In this document: positions 10,772-23,039 of the stretch, one piece after another
How positions within the stretch are numbered: the stretch's first letter is position 1
Layout of the letters: the number at the start of each line of letters is the position of its first letter
Source of the DNA: Petunia secreta
Lineage: Eukaryota > Streptophyta > Magnoliopsida > Solanales > Solanaceae
Length of the DNA stretch: 64,000 bases
Direction of reading: 5' to 3'
Assembly: GCA_029990175.1 (NCBI GenBank)
Contig: JARKIP010000038.1
Span: 26,419,501 to 26,483,500 of the forward strand
Notes under the pieces: generated by a model
Database searches by the model: none
What the model saw: the letters and a program-made list of their open reading frames with translations, nothing else
What the model was told of the DNA's origin: nothing
Made by a program: the position numbers and the translations under genes

Positions 10772-11185
10772 TGTGAATTTCTTTATGGGCTATCTTGTTA
10801 CGACTTCACTCCATTTTAAGACGCCACCAATCTTATGCACCAATAAAACCACCTAAATTAGTCTCTGTGGACGTGGATTTAGTTAATTTTTGTCTGTGTT
10901 GTGGGTATATAGTCTTTTGGTTTTTCTATGTTCTGTTTTTTTTTCCTTCTAGTTCAACAATGACTTGATTACTTACCATATACTGTATGTAATTGGCTAA
11001 TTGTTTGTATATGGAGTAGTTACGTGAGTTGGGGTTCTCCTACAAACAATTAGCAGATGATCGTTCTACTACCTTCGTATGATCATATCGTACTGGAAAA
11101 AACAAACTAGTATCTCCTTTCTAGTTCTGACTTCCGTGATGTAATTGTACATGTTGTCTATAATATCTGTTTATATATTATAAAC
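10772..11185 (+). terminator. 3' flank of the C2 gene with poly(A) signal
   Basis: Non-coding. AATAAA at 10842-10847, 71 bp after the stop codon, is the likely polyadenylation signal, followed by T-rich stretches. Ends at the insertion point of element A. Confidence 0.6.
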
Positions 11186-11624
11186 TGTATTGGATGAAAA
11201 GTGGCTTGCGTAGGTGACGCCTCGGTCAATCATTACCTCGGCTGATCAGTAAGCTCACATACACAACGCGAAAGATTTTAGCCTCGGTGGGCCGTCCCAG
11301 CTTCAGCGGGAAAACTGCCCCACGATCTTAGCCCATTAACTCCACTTTCAAAGATGTGGAACGTGGATGGAACATTGGACGAACATGGATGAAATGGACT
11401 GAACTTCTCCATCTATAAATAGCATTTCATTTCATGTTGTAATCATAAAAAATTATACACCAAAATTCTGTCCAATTTTTTATTCAACATTAATATTGGA
11501 ATTACGTTCTAGCTTTGCATTTGTTTATTCGATTGTATTGCTTATTTCAACTTTGATACTTGGCATTGTTTGTAAACCCGTTCTAAATTCGATTTGTTGT
11601 CCTAAATCGATTTAGGTCAATATA
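11186..11624 (+). repeat. 5' LTR of element A
   Basis: Begins TGTATTGG; TATAAATA at 11414-11421. Aligns with the 3' LTR throughout but lacks about 108 bp that the 3' LTR has after GACGCCT (31190-31305). An alternative start at TGAAAAG (11195) was rejected because the 3' LTR and element C both show conserved sequence from TGxATTGG. Confidence 0.8.
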
Positions 11625-11627
11625 AAT

Positions 11628-11645
11628 TGGCGCCGTCAGTGGGGG
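11628..11645 (+). other. Primer-binding site of element A
   Basis: TGGCGCCGTCAGTGGGGG lies three bases after the 5' LTR. It starts with the TGGCGCC seen in Tat/Athila-type primer sites; which tRNA pairs with it is not determined here. Confidence 0.7.
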
Positions 11646-11716
11646 ATACAAGCAGTAACGCTTTGTTCCAAAGTGGGACGCTCGATTCATTCATATTTAC
11701 GTTTTGATTCTTCAAG

Positions 11717-13432
11717 ATGGTTGACAGTGATGAGAGTTCTAATAGGCACCAGTCAACTTCTGATGGACAAACTGGTGTGAACAAAAACACAAATACCAAC
11801 ACACCCATACCACCACCACCAGTGGATCCTTCTTCATCAGGATCCAATGATGCTTTCCAATCATACGTTGTACGAACCCTGCAAACCTTTCAAACACAAT
11901 TTGTTGAGCAGGCGATTTTTAACACAGAATTTCGAACATCGTTGGAGGCTATCTCCATGAGGAATAATTCTACCCCAAATGAGACTCCACCTGTAGCTCT
12001 GAACGGAGGCATCCTGAATTTCATTCCCGTGGGTGCGATAACAGGTGGACCTCAAAAAAGGGCCATATCTGCAGGTTTAGGGACTATGTCGAACGCCATA
12101 CCACGCTTCGGGATGGTTCCCAATGTGGCAGAAACGAACGTCGCGATTGACCTTGAGAAATAGAAGAGGGATATCAAAGCCAGTATGGATAAACGGCTCG
12201 AGAATGTCCCCGGGGTAAGGAAGACCCAAAGGACGTTTGATATTGATAAGTACAGACAGTTGCCTTACAAACCTAAGGCTGCACCATCACATATCCCAAA
12301 GAATTTCAAGATACAGATACTGAAGAAATATGATGGTACCACCAACTCAATTGAACACATAACCGAATTCATGGCGATAGTAAGAGAAAATGATCTTAAT
12401 GAGATAGAAAATGAGTCAATGATTCTGATGAAATTTGGAGACATTTTGGAAGGGAGCACTTCGCTGATACATGCACTTGCCCTCAGAATCAATTTCTAAT
12501 TTTAATGAACTGGCTGATTTGTTCATTAAAGCCCACACCGGAGCGCAAAAGATCCTCTAAAGGAAGGAAGACATCTTTGAAATCAAGCAGCGGTTCGGGG
12601 AACCCATCAAATATTACCTCGAACGGATAATAACTTTGCCATCATGGCTTTTGAGAAAAATATTAATGTTCGAAATTCTGAAGTCGCCAGTAAACTAAGA
12701 AAGGAGCTTCAGCAATACCAAGCTCGAACATGGGATGAGTTGCACGACAGGGCCACTACCAAAGTGAGGTTTGAAGAGGCATCATAGAGAGTTGCAGGCC
12801 GAAGCTCTAATTATAGGAATCGTCCCGAATCCTCACATCGCGCTAAGGCACCACGAGGAAACTCAAGGAGGCGATATGAGCCCTGCAACTCACCAAGGCA
12901 AAACGTGAGTCAACATGTAAGCCAAAGGCTCAGTGGGAAGCTTCATTCGAATGTTAACCAAAAAAGTGCTTCGAGGCCTGCCTTAGTTTCTAAAGAGAAA
13001 GAGCTACCTCGGATTCCTAATTACAACTTCAATGTATCGACCACGGAGTTGGTCAATGCTTTGAAGGGAATGATAGGTGTGAGATTTCCAAAAGACATGA
13101 GGATAGCACCGGAAAAAAGAGATCAAAGTCTGTGTTGTGAGTTTCACGCCGACTATGGCCATCGTACCGAGGACTGTAAAGCTTTACGCCTCGAGGTGGC
13201 GCATTTGTTGAAGAAAGGTTTGTTGGCAGAATTTTTCACCGATAAAAGAGAGCAAAAGTATGCAAAGAATACAGGGGACAGACAGCTACCGAGGGCACCT
13301 CCCCTTGAAAGGATAGTGAATATGATAACCGGAGGGTTAGAAGTGAATGGCGTGAATTTTGCTGGGTGCCAAAAAGTGTTCCAAACTGACGATAATAATG
13401 GAGAAGAGGACTCGAACTGGAGGTTCGGGTAA
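11717..13432 (+). pseudogene. gag of Tat element A (broken)
   Basis: Starts ATG at 11717 in one main frame, with a TAG at 12161 and further breaks around 12500-12900. The N-terminus is Asn/Thr/Pro-rich. The capsid-like core (about 12260-12500) includes YDGTTNSIEHITEFM, a hallmark of plant Gypsy gag. Near the end (13130-13180) is CEFHADYGHRTEDC, the C-x2-H-x4-H-x4-C knuckle variant typical of Tat/Ogre gag rather than the usual CCHC. Gag would package the element RNA; this copy cannot make a full protein. Confidence 0.8.
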
Positions 13433-13864
13433 ACAGATTGTGTTTGACGATGACGATTGTGATGGGATGACGTTTCTCCATCACGATGACTTGGTCATCA
13501 TACGGAATATCAACGACTCAGATATCAAGCGAGACTTGGTTGACCCCGTAGCTCAGTCAATATTAATAACTATAGGGTTGTTAAGAAGATGTGGTTGAAG
13601 GGCCAAATCGTCCCCAAGGCAACCATCTTAACCGGTTTCAATAACTATAAAGAGAAAATATTGAGCGAAATCACGCTCAATACATATGCAGAAGAAGTTA
13701 TTAAGGAAACAATGTTCCAAGTCATGCCCGAGGACATGGCTTACAACGTGATCCTCGGGAGACCGTGGATTCATTCGATGGAAGTGGTGCCATCCACTCT
13801 TTATCAAGTCATCAAATTTCCAACTCCTTGGGGAATTTATTCGATTAGGGGAGAGCCGTCCTGA
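13433..13864 (+). pseudogene. Protease region of Tat element A (active site lost)
   Basis: Two overlapping frames (to 13598, and 13589-13864) cover an aspartic-protease-like fold: an N-terminal part ending DLVDPVAQS, where a D-T/S-G triad is expected, and a C-terminal part with AYNVILGRPWIHSM, the usual ILGRPW flap strand. With DPV at the catalytic position plus the frameshift, the enzyme must be dead. It sits between gag and RT as in other Gypsy elements. Confidence 0.7.
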
Positions 13865-14016
13865 ATGGACCAAAGAAATAGCACTTAGTGCAGCCGGGGT
13901 CTGGGAAAGAGAGGGATTCGGTTCTCCAACCACATCCCTAAGAAAAAATAGGGAAGATCCAGGTATGCATCTAAGAACCTCGGAAACAAAAGGCCGATGA
14001 TTCAACTATTAAAGAG

Positions 14017-15430
14017 TTGGAGTCTTTCACACTATCGAAGGATTTCTCAGATAGAAAAGTGTTTGTCGACTCGGAGTTGGACTTAGAGCCGAAAAAAGCT
14101 ATAGTTGAGTTGTTAAAGTCCAACGATTATTGCTTCGTATGGTCCCACGCTGATATGGTTGGCATCGATCCGGAGATCATGACCCATAAGCTTAACGTGG
14201 ACCCACGCTATAGCCCGGTAAAGCAAAAGAAAAGGCCGCATGCTGGTGTGAGGAAAAAGGTGATCGAAGATGAGACCAAGAAATTTTAAGAGAATGGCTT
14301 CGTGAGAGAAGGCAAATATCCTGAATGGCTGATTAACATTGTGGTCGTGCCCAAGAAAAATATCAAGTCGAGAATGTGCATAGACTACACGGACTTGAAC
14401 AAAGCTTGCCCTAAGACACCTACCAATTGCCCCAAATAGATAGGTTAATAGACTCCACGGCTGGACATAAGCTATTAAACTTGTTGGATGCCTATTTGGG
14501 ATACAATCAGATTCTCATGGATTCGAAGGATGAAGAGAAAACCTCATTCATTATAGACCGAGTTACATATTGCTACAAGGTGATGCGCTTCGCGCTCAAG
14601 AACGCGGGAGCAACCTATCAGAGGCTGGTATGTCGTATGTTTAAAGATTATATTGGGAAGTCAATGGAAGTGTATATAAACGACATGCTAGTAAAATCAG
14701 TTCAAGTAGAAGATCACCTAGATTATCTAAGGGAGGCCTTCATTGTTTTAAGGCAATATAACATGAAGCTGAACCCCGAAAAATGTTCATTCGTTGTTGG
14801 TTCGGGAAAATTTTTAGGATTTATAGTCTCCGAATGGGGAATCGAGGATAATCTAGAGAAAATTAGAGCAATTGAAGAGCTCTCCGATGAGCTTTCCGAA
14901 GTAAAGGAAGTTCAATACTTAAATGGCCAAGTCGCTGCTTTGAGTAGGTCATCAAAGTGATGCCACAAATTCTTCTCGGTCCGGAGGAAGAATAATGCCT
15001 TTGAGTGGACATCGGAGTGCAAAGAAGCGCTGAAAGAATTGAAACACTATTTGGTTAACGCGTCGTTGCTCGCCAAGCCAAAAGATGGGGAAACTTTGTT
15101 AGTCTACCTAGCCGTGTCCGAGGTGTCAGTGAGTGCTGTATTGGTTTGAGAAGAAGATAGAAAACAACATGCCATTTATTATCTGAGCAAAACACTCCTT
15201 GACGACGAAATCAGGTACCCACATCTTGAAAAGTTGGCACTTGCTTTTGTTGTTACTGCTCGGAAACTACGTCCTTATTTTCAATGTCACCCTATATTCG
15301 TAGTTACCACCTTTCTCTTAAAAAGCATATTGCATAAACCGGAGTTGTTAGGGAGGTTATCCAAATGGGCAGTAGAATTAAGTGAATATGACGTTACTTA
15401 CCAACCTCGAATAGCTATAAAATCCTAGGT
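14017..15430 (+). pseudogene. RT and RNase H of Tat element A (broken)
   Basis: Three frames are needed: 14017-14289 (N-terminal RT), 14427-14960 (RT core) and 15234-15428 (end of RNase H). The catalytic box reads YINDMLVKS; the expected first Asp of the xDD motif is Asn, so the polymerase would be inactive even without the frame breaks. MKLNPEKCSF and KFLGF, typical Gypsy RT thumb motifs, follow. The RNase H part ends with ELSEYDVTYQPRIAIKS before a TAG at about 15426. Codon changes are mainly G-to-A and C-to-T, as expected from methylated DNA. Confidence 0.8.
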
Positions 15431-15431
15431 T

Positions 15432-15895
15432 TTGGCGGATTTCATGGCTGACTTCAGTGTTGGGATCCTCTGCGAGGCTGAAAGGGAGAATCTAATATCT
15501 AAGGAGCCAACATCAAGGGTCAGGACAGTTTACACCAATGGGGAAACCAACTCAAAGAGCTCAGGACTCGGAATAATCTTGGTGGCTCCGACAGGAGAAA
15601 GGATAAGATATTCGGTCAGGTTAAAAAAGATAACTAACAATGAGCTGAGTACGAAGCGGCTCTTGAAAGGTTAGAATTGGCCAAGGAGATGGGGGTGGAA
15701 AAATTTGAATTGCAATGCGATTCACAGTTGGTAGTGAATCAAGTGCTCGGAGACTATTCGACTCGTGAGCCTAGGATGCAACAATTTTTAGCCCGAGCAC
15801 AAAAAATTGTGGCTCAATTCCAAGAATGGAAAATCCGACAGATACCCCAAGAAGAAAAAACTGAGGTCGACGCCTTAGCTAATTCGGGGGACTGA
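15432..15895 (+). pseudogene. Second (archaeal-type) RNase H domain of element A
   Basis: VYTNGETNSKSSGLGIILVAPTGE at about 15530-15600, then (after a frame change near 15675) FELQCDSQLVVNQVLGDY and EEKTEVDALAN give the strand, helix and C-terminal acidic motifs of a second RNase H. Its place between the Gypsy RNase H and integrase is diagnostic of Tat-lineage elements with dual RNase H. The first catalytic Asp is replaced (YTNG, where xDG is usual). Confidence 0.75.
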
Positions 15896-16040
15896 TTCTG
15901 TTGTTCGGTTGCTCTCATCGCAGATGAAAAGCATGAAGTTGGAAATCAACTGGGTAGATCATACTTGGGATTGGCGAAAAAAGTTCAACTCTTATTTGGA
16001 ACCGGTGACTCCCCCAACTGATTAAAGAGAGGCAAAAAAG

Positions 16041-17155
16041 TTGAGGACTCAGGTAGCCTCATACTCGATAATTTTGGAGAAATTGTATAGAAGGATCTAT
16101 TGCGGCCCGATGGAAAAATGTCTAGGTCCGGGGGAGACCAAATATGTGATGAAGAAGGTACATGAAGGTGAGTGTGGCAATCGCTCGGGAGGAAAGGCTT
16201 TAGTGCGGAACTTGCTCGGGGCTGGATATTACTGGCCAACCATCAGCACATACGCCAAAGCCTCTGTAAAGAAATGTGATAATTTTCAGCGTCACGCCGG
16301 AATGATTCACCAACAGGCTGAACCTCTACATTCGGTTGAGTCACCGTGGCCATTTATGAAGTGGAGAATGGATATTATTGGCCCGTTGCCAAAAGCTAAG
16401 GGAAATATTCGGTTCATACTTGTGTTAACCGATTACTTCACCAAATGGGTCGAAGCAGGGGCTTTCGCCAAAGTCAGGCAGAAGGAGGTGATATACTTCA
16501 TCCGAAAAAATATTATCTACAGGTCGGTGTCCCAAGGGAAATAACTTGTGACAATGGTCCTCAATTTATAGGGTCGGCTGTCACTGATTTTCTAGGTCAA
16601 TGGGGCATAAAAAATACAGTGTCAACCACCTATCACCCAAGTGCAAATGGTCAAGCTGAGTATTCGAATAGGTTGATCATGGAGAATATAAAGAAAAGGC
16701 TTAATGCAGCAAAAGGCATGTGGCCTGATGAGTTGCCCAGGGTTTTGTGGGCAATCTGAACCACTGAAAAGAACAGCACCAGTGAAACTCCTTTTTCTCT
16801 TGCTTATAGGATGGATTCACTGATCCCGGTAGAAGTGGGCGAGCCCAGCCTTCGGTACGCTCACGCCACCGAAGATGCAAACTAGCAAGCTATGCGCATA
16901 GAGTTGGACTTGCTTGAAGGAAAAAAAGAACTAGCTTTGGTTCGTTTAAGAGCTCAGCAAAGACTAATCGAAGCATATCTCAACAAGAAAGCCAAACTTA
17001 AAGATTTCAAAGTTGGTGATTATGTGTTGAAAGCTTCGAACCAATCAACTAAGGAGAAAAATATTGAGAAACTTATTGCGAATTGGGAAGGACACTACAC
17101 AGTTAAGGCAATCATTGGAAAAGGATCCTATCAATTTGAAGATTTAAAGGGTTAG
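16041..17155 (+). pseudogene. Integrase of Tat element A (broken)
   Basis: Frames 16041-16544, 16445-16759 and 16892-17155. The zinc-binding region reads VHEGECGNRSGG...KKCDNFQRH; the second His and last Cys of the HHCC set are replaced by Arg and Phe. The catalytic D-D-E survive in RMDIIGPLP, CDNGPQF and SANGQAEYSNR. A TGA at about 16757 stops the core, and the C-terminal domain (KAKLKDFKVGDYVLK) follows in another frame. Integrase would join element DNA to the chromosome. Confidence 0.8.
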
Positions 17156-17910
17156 CGCGAACCATCAAATTGGAATATCTCTAATTTGAAGCGGTATTAT
17201 TTCTAACATTGAGGTATGTTACCCTTGATCAATAAAATTTCACCTACAACTCCGAGACGAAAATGCTCCAAAGCTTTGGTCGAATAACTCTAACTTACCC
17301 CTTGTTTTACTTTGCTTGACCTTTTCAGGAATCGGAGAGAACGACATGTAGTGTTCGGATCTTCATTAAGATTCATACCTGAACACTAGGGGGAATGTGA
17401 GAGATAGGTGCATTCAAGTTCGACTCGAAGCCTTGGTCGCATAAATCTAGCTATTCAAGAGCCGGGGACTATCGCCCGAAGAGTAGACTAGTATTTTGTA
17501 CTTTTATTTAAGAACCGGGGGCTATCGCCCGAAGAGTATATTTTATATTTTCCGCCTGATAGTGGCGTCATTTAAAAAATTTGCCCAAGTCTCGTTCGAC
17601 TAGGTCTTATGTACAGCCGATTATGGCTCATTATTATAATCAATGAAATGAACTTGATTCAACATCTCTTTTTTTTCTACGATTTTATCTACCAAAGATA
17701 TTTTATTCAACCGAAGTCTTACTTATATGCCATGGCTCTGGAATGAGACATCGTTCCACGCTAGCATCGATTTATTATAAGTTATAAAGTCTTGCAAGCA
17801 AAAATTATCCTAAGTGTTCAGTCGAAAATTTCCAAGACAAAATAAAGGCTAACACATGGAGACAAAATCGAAATTCATTAATATCAAGCCTGAAGGGTTC
17901 AAAAATTTTA
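17156..17910 (+). other. Element A spacer after integrase
   Basis: Non-coding. Contains GAACACTAGGGGG (17382-17394) and two copies of a GGGG(A/G)CTATCGCCCGAAGAGTA motif (about 17463 and 17517) that parallel the CTGGGGACT repeats of element C. Confidence 0.5.
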
Positions 17911-18857
17911 TTAGATCAAGTCCGAAGGCCACAAGAATTGTTCATACAAACTGGCTCGATAGCCACAACAAAAGCATAAAACATAGAAAGAAAATGCTAT
18001 GTTTGGGACCATATTCCCCCTTGGAAGCCCCTCATCAGTGCTCTCATCACCACCTTCGGCCTCATCTTCATCTGAGCCTTCACTCGAAGGCAGCTCATCA
18101 ACGATTTTTTTGAGCCTTGGCGGCATCGCTCTCAGCCCTAGCAATCTCTTCATCAAGACCAATTTCTTTATCTTTGCACTGCTTAAGGGCTTTTAGCCTA
18201 GTCTTGATAATGGACCAGGTGTTCTCAAGCTTCATCCTCGAGGCTTTGACTTTAGCTCGCCTCGCATAATTGGCTAACTCCTCCTGAAGTCGAGCAACCT
18301 CGATTTCCAACTCGGGGACTTTACTCGCTTGAATTTCTAACCTTTGAATCGCGAGGGTATATTCCTTTGATTTTCATGATGCTTATCAGCATTCTCGATT
18401 AGTTGAGCCTTTACTTGCGGCAACTCATCGGCAAGTTTTTCAGCCTCTGCATCTAACCTCAAGCGCTCAGTTCGATAGTCCTTAGTCAAAGCCTGAATTT
18501 TAGCTCGGAAGTAGCAATAACTCCTTTCAAATATGATTGAGGCTTAGCCAGTTGAGCTCGCAATTCTATAATTTGGGTCAAGTGCTTTTCTTTTTACGCC
18601 TTTACTGCAACTGGCGCTCGTTGCATCTCTTCGGCTCTTTCATTTTCAAGTGGTTGCATTCTCAAGGAGATGATCAGTTGCTGGATGCACATTAACAAAG
18701 AATTAGGAATGAAGAATGCTTAGTTATAAGGAAAGCCGAGCTAGAACAAACATACCTAAATTGCACTGGTAGTAAAAATGGCAAATAGATTCGCTGGAAC
18801 CAATTGCCTAAGGAAATTTTCCTCTTTTGACCCCAACAACGGCCCTAGGCTCGAAAT
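17911..18857 (-). pseudogene. Antisense ORF of element A, C-terminal part
   Basis: Minus-strand coding remnants: a coiled coil rich in Glu, Leu, Ala and Arg (for example EIEVARLQEELANYARRAK near 18300) leads to the acidic tail ELPSSEGSDEDEAEGGDE (about 18090-18040), like the DEGSDEDD end of element C's antisense ORF. Cut from its N-terminal part by the insertion of element B at 18857; the other part resumes at 28852. Several frame breaks. Confidence 0.6.
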
Positions 18858-21352
18858 TGTTACACCTCGTATGTCCAAAGTGAGGTATATCATTCTAATG
18901 ACATATTAAGAATAATTTAAGTGATACTAAAGTCATAATTGGACCATATATGACTTTTATATGTTGAATATAAAAGTTGGGAAAAATCAGATTTAAGTTG
19001 CGGAAAAACCGACTAAGGATTTTCCTTTTAACGGAGCTTTTTCAGCAATTAATTCTGTTTATTATATGAGGTCTTTTGGAGACATATGATATACCAAATT
19101 GAAGGTCTTGGAGTTTAGTTTTCAAAACTTTTGACGGTTTGTTCATACAATGCCTGGATAAAAAGATATGAGTATCAGAAATCAGACAAGAAAAAGGGAC
19201 ATAAGCGCAAAAGAGGGCTAGAAATGAAATATTTTTGTTATAAAAGAGAACTCCTTCATTTTCTCGAAATTTTCCAGAAAACCCACGATATAAACAGACC
19301 TCTCTGGAGAATGAATCCATTTTTTTTTTTATTTTGAAGAAACAACATCAATTTTGACTCGAAATGGAAGACGGATTGCGTCAAAACACTCTACGCGATT
19401 AGGGTAACATTATGCTACATTCAATTTCGTTTATAGTTTGAGTTTTAGAATTACTTCATAGCTAAGTAAAGTACCTAAATTCTATGTTATAGCTTTTTTA
19501 AGCTTTAGAACGTGTGAAATTCCAAGGAAACAAAGTTTAGAAGCTAGAAACATCAAAGGTATGTAAGACTAAACCTTTCTTTTGGCAAGGCATGTATCTT
19601 TTAGCTTTTGAAGCTTTTCTTAGTTCTAAACTTAGTATTTCTTCTGAGAAACTTGTATGGTACCAAGGAAACCTAGTATATACTTAATTTGGAACTAAAA
19701 TCCAAAGTGAAAGACGTCCAAATCAGACAGACAAAACGTTTCAAAATCTGGAAAATTGTTTTGATCTTTGGACAGTTGTTAGTACATTGATCTTAACTCC
19801 TTGTATAAAATTGATATTTAGATTCTTTAAGAATCCCTAGAACTCTAAGACATATATCTAAAATTTTCATGAAGATTATGAAGTCTATAACTTTGATCAA
19901 CACTCTAAAAATTAGGTTGAAAGTCAGGACAGTGGTGCTGTCCAGACATTCTATCTGCGGATTTGTTATGTCATCCAGTTGTCTCATCTTGTTATCCGTT
20001 TAACATGTTTATGTTATCAGTTTATCCGGGTATCCATTCCCATGTATCGTATAGTATTGGTTCTGTTTTGCGGATCATCCAGTTTCAGAGGAAACACTGC
20101 CGAAATTTTTATAAAAGTCAAAGAGTTAGACAAATTCTAAGTTTCAGGTTGTGTCTATAATTCAATCCAGAGTTTTCTTATCATTCCTTCGAGTCCATAT
20201 ATATTTTTCCCACGTGTGTTATGCCTCATACATGCTTATGCTTATATTGTGATCATGTTATTTGTGATTTGGAGTCCCCCATAGAGGCTGGACATTGGAC
20301 ACACAGTTCGGTCGCGTGTGATACTACCCGTCTAGAGGATACAGCCCCTCTAGTTCAGGCGGGAGTTGAAACACCTAGTGTGACCGGGTGTCATTCACAC
20401 ACTCTAACCAGAGAGACTAGATATTACTGGCTGGAGGGGGGGTTATAGCCCATAACACCCACCAGGCTTGTTATATACGCGTATATAGCCACAGTATGCT
20501 TTGCATGATTATATGTAAGGCTAGTTCAGATGTTTAGTTACCTAATTTGGGGGGATATAGCCCATAACACCAGGCAAGTACCAGTTCAGATAACAGTTCA
20601 GTTTTAGCTCAGTACCAGTTATCAGTTCTCAGTTATCAGCCACCAGTTTTTAGTGTCTTGTATCTGTTGATAGCTTTCGGTTCTAGTTTCTAGTTACCAG
20701 TTACCAGTCATATTACAGTCATTTATCAGTATAGTTCAGCTCAGTCTTCAATTTCAGATTCAGCTAGACTTCATGTTATATTCAGACCATGTTTAGTACG
20801 TCTTAAGATTTCCTGCTACATTGCTATGCTTCAGCTCATGTTTACACATTTATATTCCAACCTTACAGTTTCATCCAGCTATGATTTATTATATGCTCAG
20901 GCCTTACATACTTTGTACATATCGTACTCACGCCCTTTTTTTGTGGCGCTGCGTTTCATGCCGCGCAGGTACAGAGATAGCAGACCCTGAGCCACGTTAG
21001 TAGGCTATATTCCAGCTGTTGGAGTCACTCCGTCTCTTCCGGAGTATACTACTTTTGGTATGTTGTACAGATGTCGAGTAGGTATGGCGAGGCCTTGTCC
21101 CGTCCTTTGTATATTTAGTTCAGTACTCTTAGAGGCTTGTAGATATGCCCGTGTGGTGCAGTCAGTATGTTATATATATCTTATCGTTTGATAGCCTTGT
21201 CATCTTTTCAGACTTTATATTTTCAGTAAATATGTATGTATTCATAACCAGGTTTCCAGCTCATCTCTATAATTCATAGATTATTAATAGGTTTAGCGAT
21301 AATCGACACTTAGTGTCGGTTATCTGTCGCGGCCCTAGGTTGGGTCGTGATA
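18858..21352 (+). repeat. 5' LTR of element B
   Basis: 2,495 bp, from TGTTACAC to GTCGTGATA. TATAAAAG at 19239-19246. From about 20575 to 20745 there is a run of short degenerate CAGTTA(C/T)-type repeats. ORFs inside (19042-19320 minus, 20221-20448 plus) recur in the 3' LTR only because the LTRs are copies. Confidence 0.9.
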
Positions 21353-21356
21353 AAAG

Positions 21357-21368
21357 TGGTATCAGAGC
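21357..21368 (+). other. Primer-binding site of element B
   Basis: TGGTATCAGAGC, the standard plant initiator-Met tRNA primer site, four bases after the LTR end. Confidence 0.92.
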
Positions 21369-21557
21369 AGTTCAGTCCTAGGGTGTCTACAGGCCGTGTC
21401 TAGTAGAGTCTTGTTCAAGAGTATGTTGCGCGCCATACTTTTGAACAGGAGGTTACAAGGCACTTCAGGACAGTTGTTTTTATTTCTTCCCTAGATCGTG
21501 CGATAGGGCTATAATTTTAGAATTCACCCTTCTAACCGTAATGTTTGGAATACAGCT

Positions 21558-23039
21558 ATGTCGCCGAAGAAACTGACAGCTGCCCAGAAGGGCAAGGCTA
21601 TTGTCGGCCAGGGTACTAGTAGAGTTCCACCTGAGGTGGATAAGAGTGAGGAGTCCAGACCTGAGGCTCCATCTGAGGCCTCACAGATCCCTTCAGTTCA
21701 GGGTAATATTAGAGGTACTTTAGCTGCCATACGTCCAGCTCCTCAGCCTGATAGTCAGGGGTAGGAAGTGAGGGATGCCATCAGATTATTGACCAGTGTT
21801 GTAGTTGCTCAGACGAGACAGCATAGTGCAGATGCCCAGGGAGATACTGGATCCAGGATCAGGGATTTTATCCAGCTAGAGCCTCCAGTCTTTACTGGAT
21901 CCCGTACGGGAGAGGACCCTCAGGATTTTCTTGTGAGGATAGGCAGGGTGTTGAGGGTCATGCACGCATCAGAGACAGAGTCAGTAGAGTTGGCTGCATT
22001 CAGATTGCATGACCTAGCAGCAGGGTGGTATCAGACATGGGAGCTATCTAGAGGGTCAGATGTTACTCCGGCGACTTGGAAGGAATTCTCAGATGCCTTC
22101 CTTCATCAGTATATGCCCATAGAGACACAGAGAGCACGTGCTGATCAGTTCCTGACCTTGAGAAAGGGAAGTTTGAGTGTAGAAGAGTATAATTATCGCT
22201 GTAATTCTTTAGCAAGGTTTGCCCCCACTGTGGTAGCAAGTATGGAGGATAGAATTCACATGTATGTAGTGGGACTTGGTCCACACCTGGTGAACAAGTG
22301 TATGGCGGTTGCTATGCAGTCAGATATGAACATATCACGCATTCAGGCATTTGCTTTATCACTTGAGGAGAGGAAGCAGATATAGAGAGCCGACAGGGAT
22401 AGAGTGTTACACAAGAGGGGCAGATTTTCTAGTTCATTTGGAGAGACATCTGGAGCGAGTAGACAACAGAGTGTTAGACAGTCACCAGCTAGTATACCTA
22501 CACAGTCTCGTGGCCTGAGATCTGATAGACCTCCTCAGTCCAGAGCTAGTCAAGCATCACAGACTTAAGGATTTCAGCGCTGTGGTACTTCGCTACCAGC
22601 CAGTCAGACATATCCTAGGTGTTCAGATTGTGGTAAACGCCACTTGGGTCCATGTCAATTAGGAGTTGATATTTATTATATTTTTTACGAGGCAGGCTAT
22701 TTCATGAGAGATTGCCCGACTAGGGGTGGTAGTGGTGCAGCCCAGCCAGCTAGATCAGCAGTAGCTTCCTCAGCACCAGCACGCCCTCAGGGGCAAGTTC
22801 CTCAGGCACCAGCAGGTCGTGGTAGAGGTCGAGGTGGAGCTCCTACAGCAGGCGGTACCCAGAACCGCACCTATTCTCTTATTGGTCGACAGGACCAAGA
22901 GGCTTCACCAGACGTGGTCACAGGTATTCTGTCGGTAAATTCTCTCGATGTGTATGTGTTGATAGATCCGGGTTCTACATTATCATATGTTACTCCCTTT
23001 GTTGCCATTAAATTTCAAAATAGTACCAGAGGCTATTAG
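21558..23039 (+). pseudogene. gag-protease of chromovirus B (broken)
   Basis: ATG at 21558; frame interrupted by stops at 21762, 22383 and 22566. The gag core (about 21850-22380) has DPQDFLVRIGRVLRVMHA, AAGWYQTWE and FLTLRKGSLSVEEYNYR, hallmark blocks of Tekay-type gag. The zinc knuckle at about 22660-22710 is ruined: only the last Cys (MRDCP) is left of the CCHC set. Protease starts near 22920 with [13 protein letters not shown], a form I recall from related solanaceous elements. One extra A in a short A-run near 23020 moves the rest of the polyprotein to the next frame. Confidence 0.85.

Noticed and set aside
11195..11201. TGAAAAG as the start of the element A LTR
   Set aside because: Conservation with 31154 and with element C (3894) extends to TGxATTGG, and the flanking TAAAC/TAAAT duplication fits the earlier start.
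20221..20448. Cys/His-containing ORF, repeated at 27753-27962
   Set aside because: It lies in both LTRs of element B, with no start context or domain; a product of LTR duplication.
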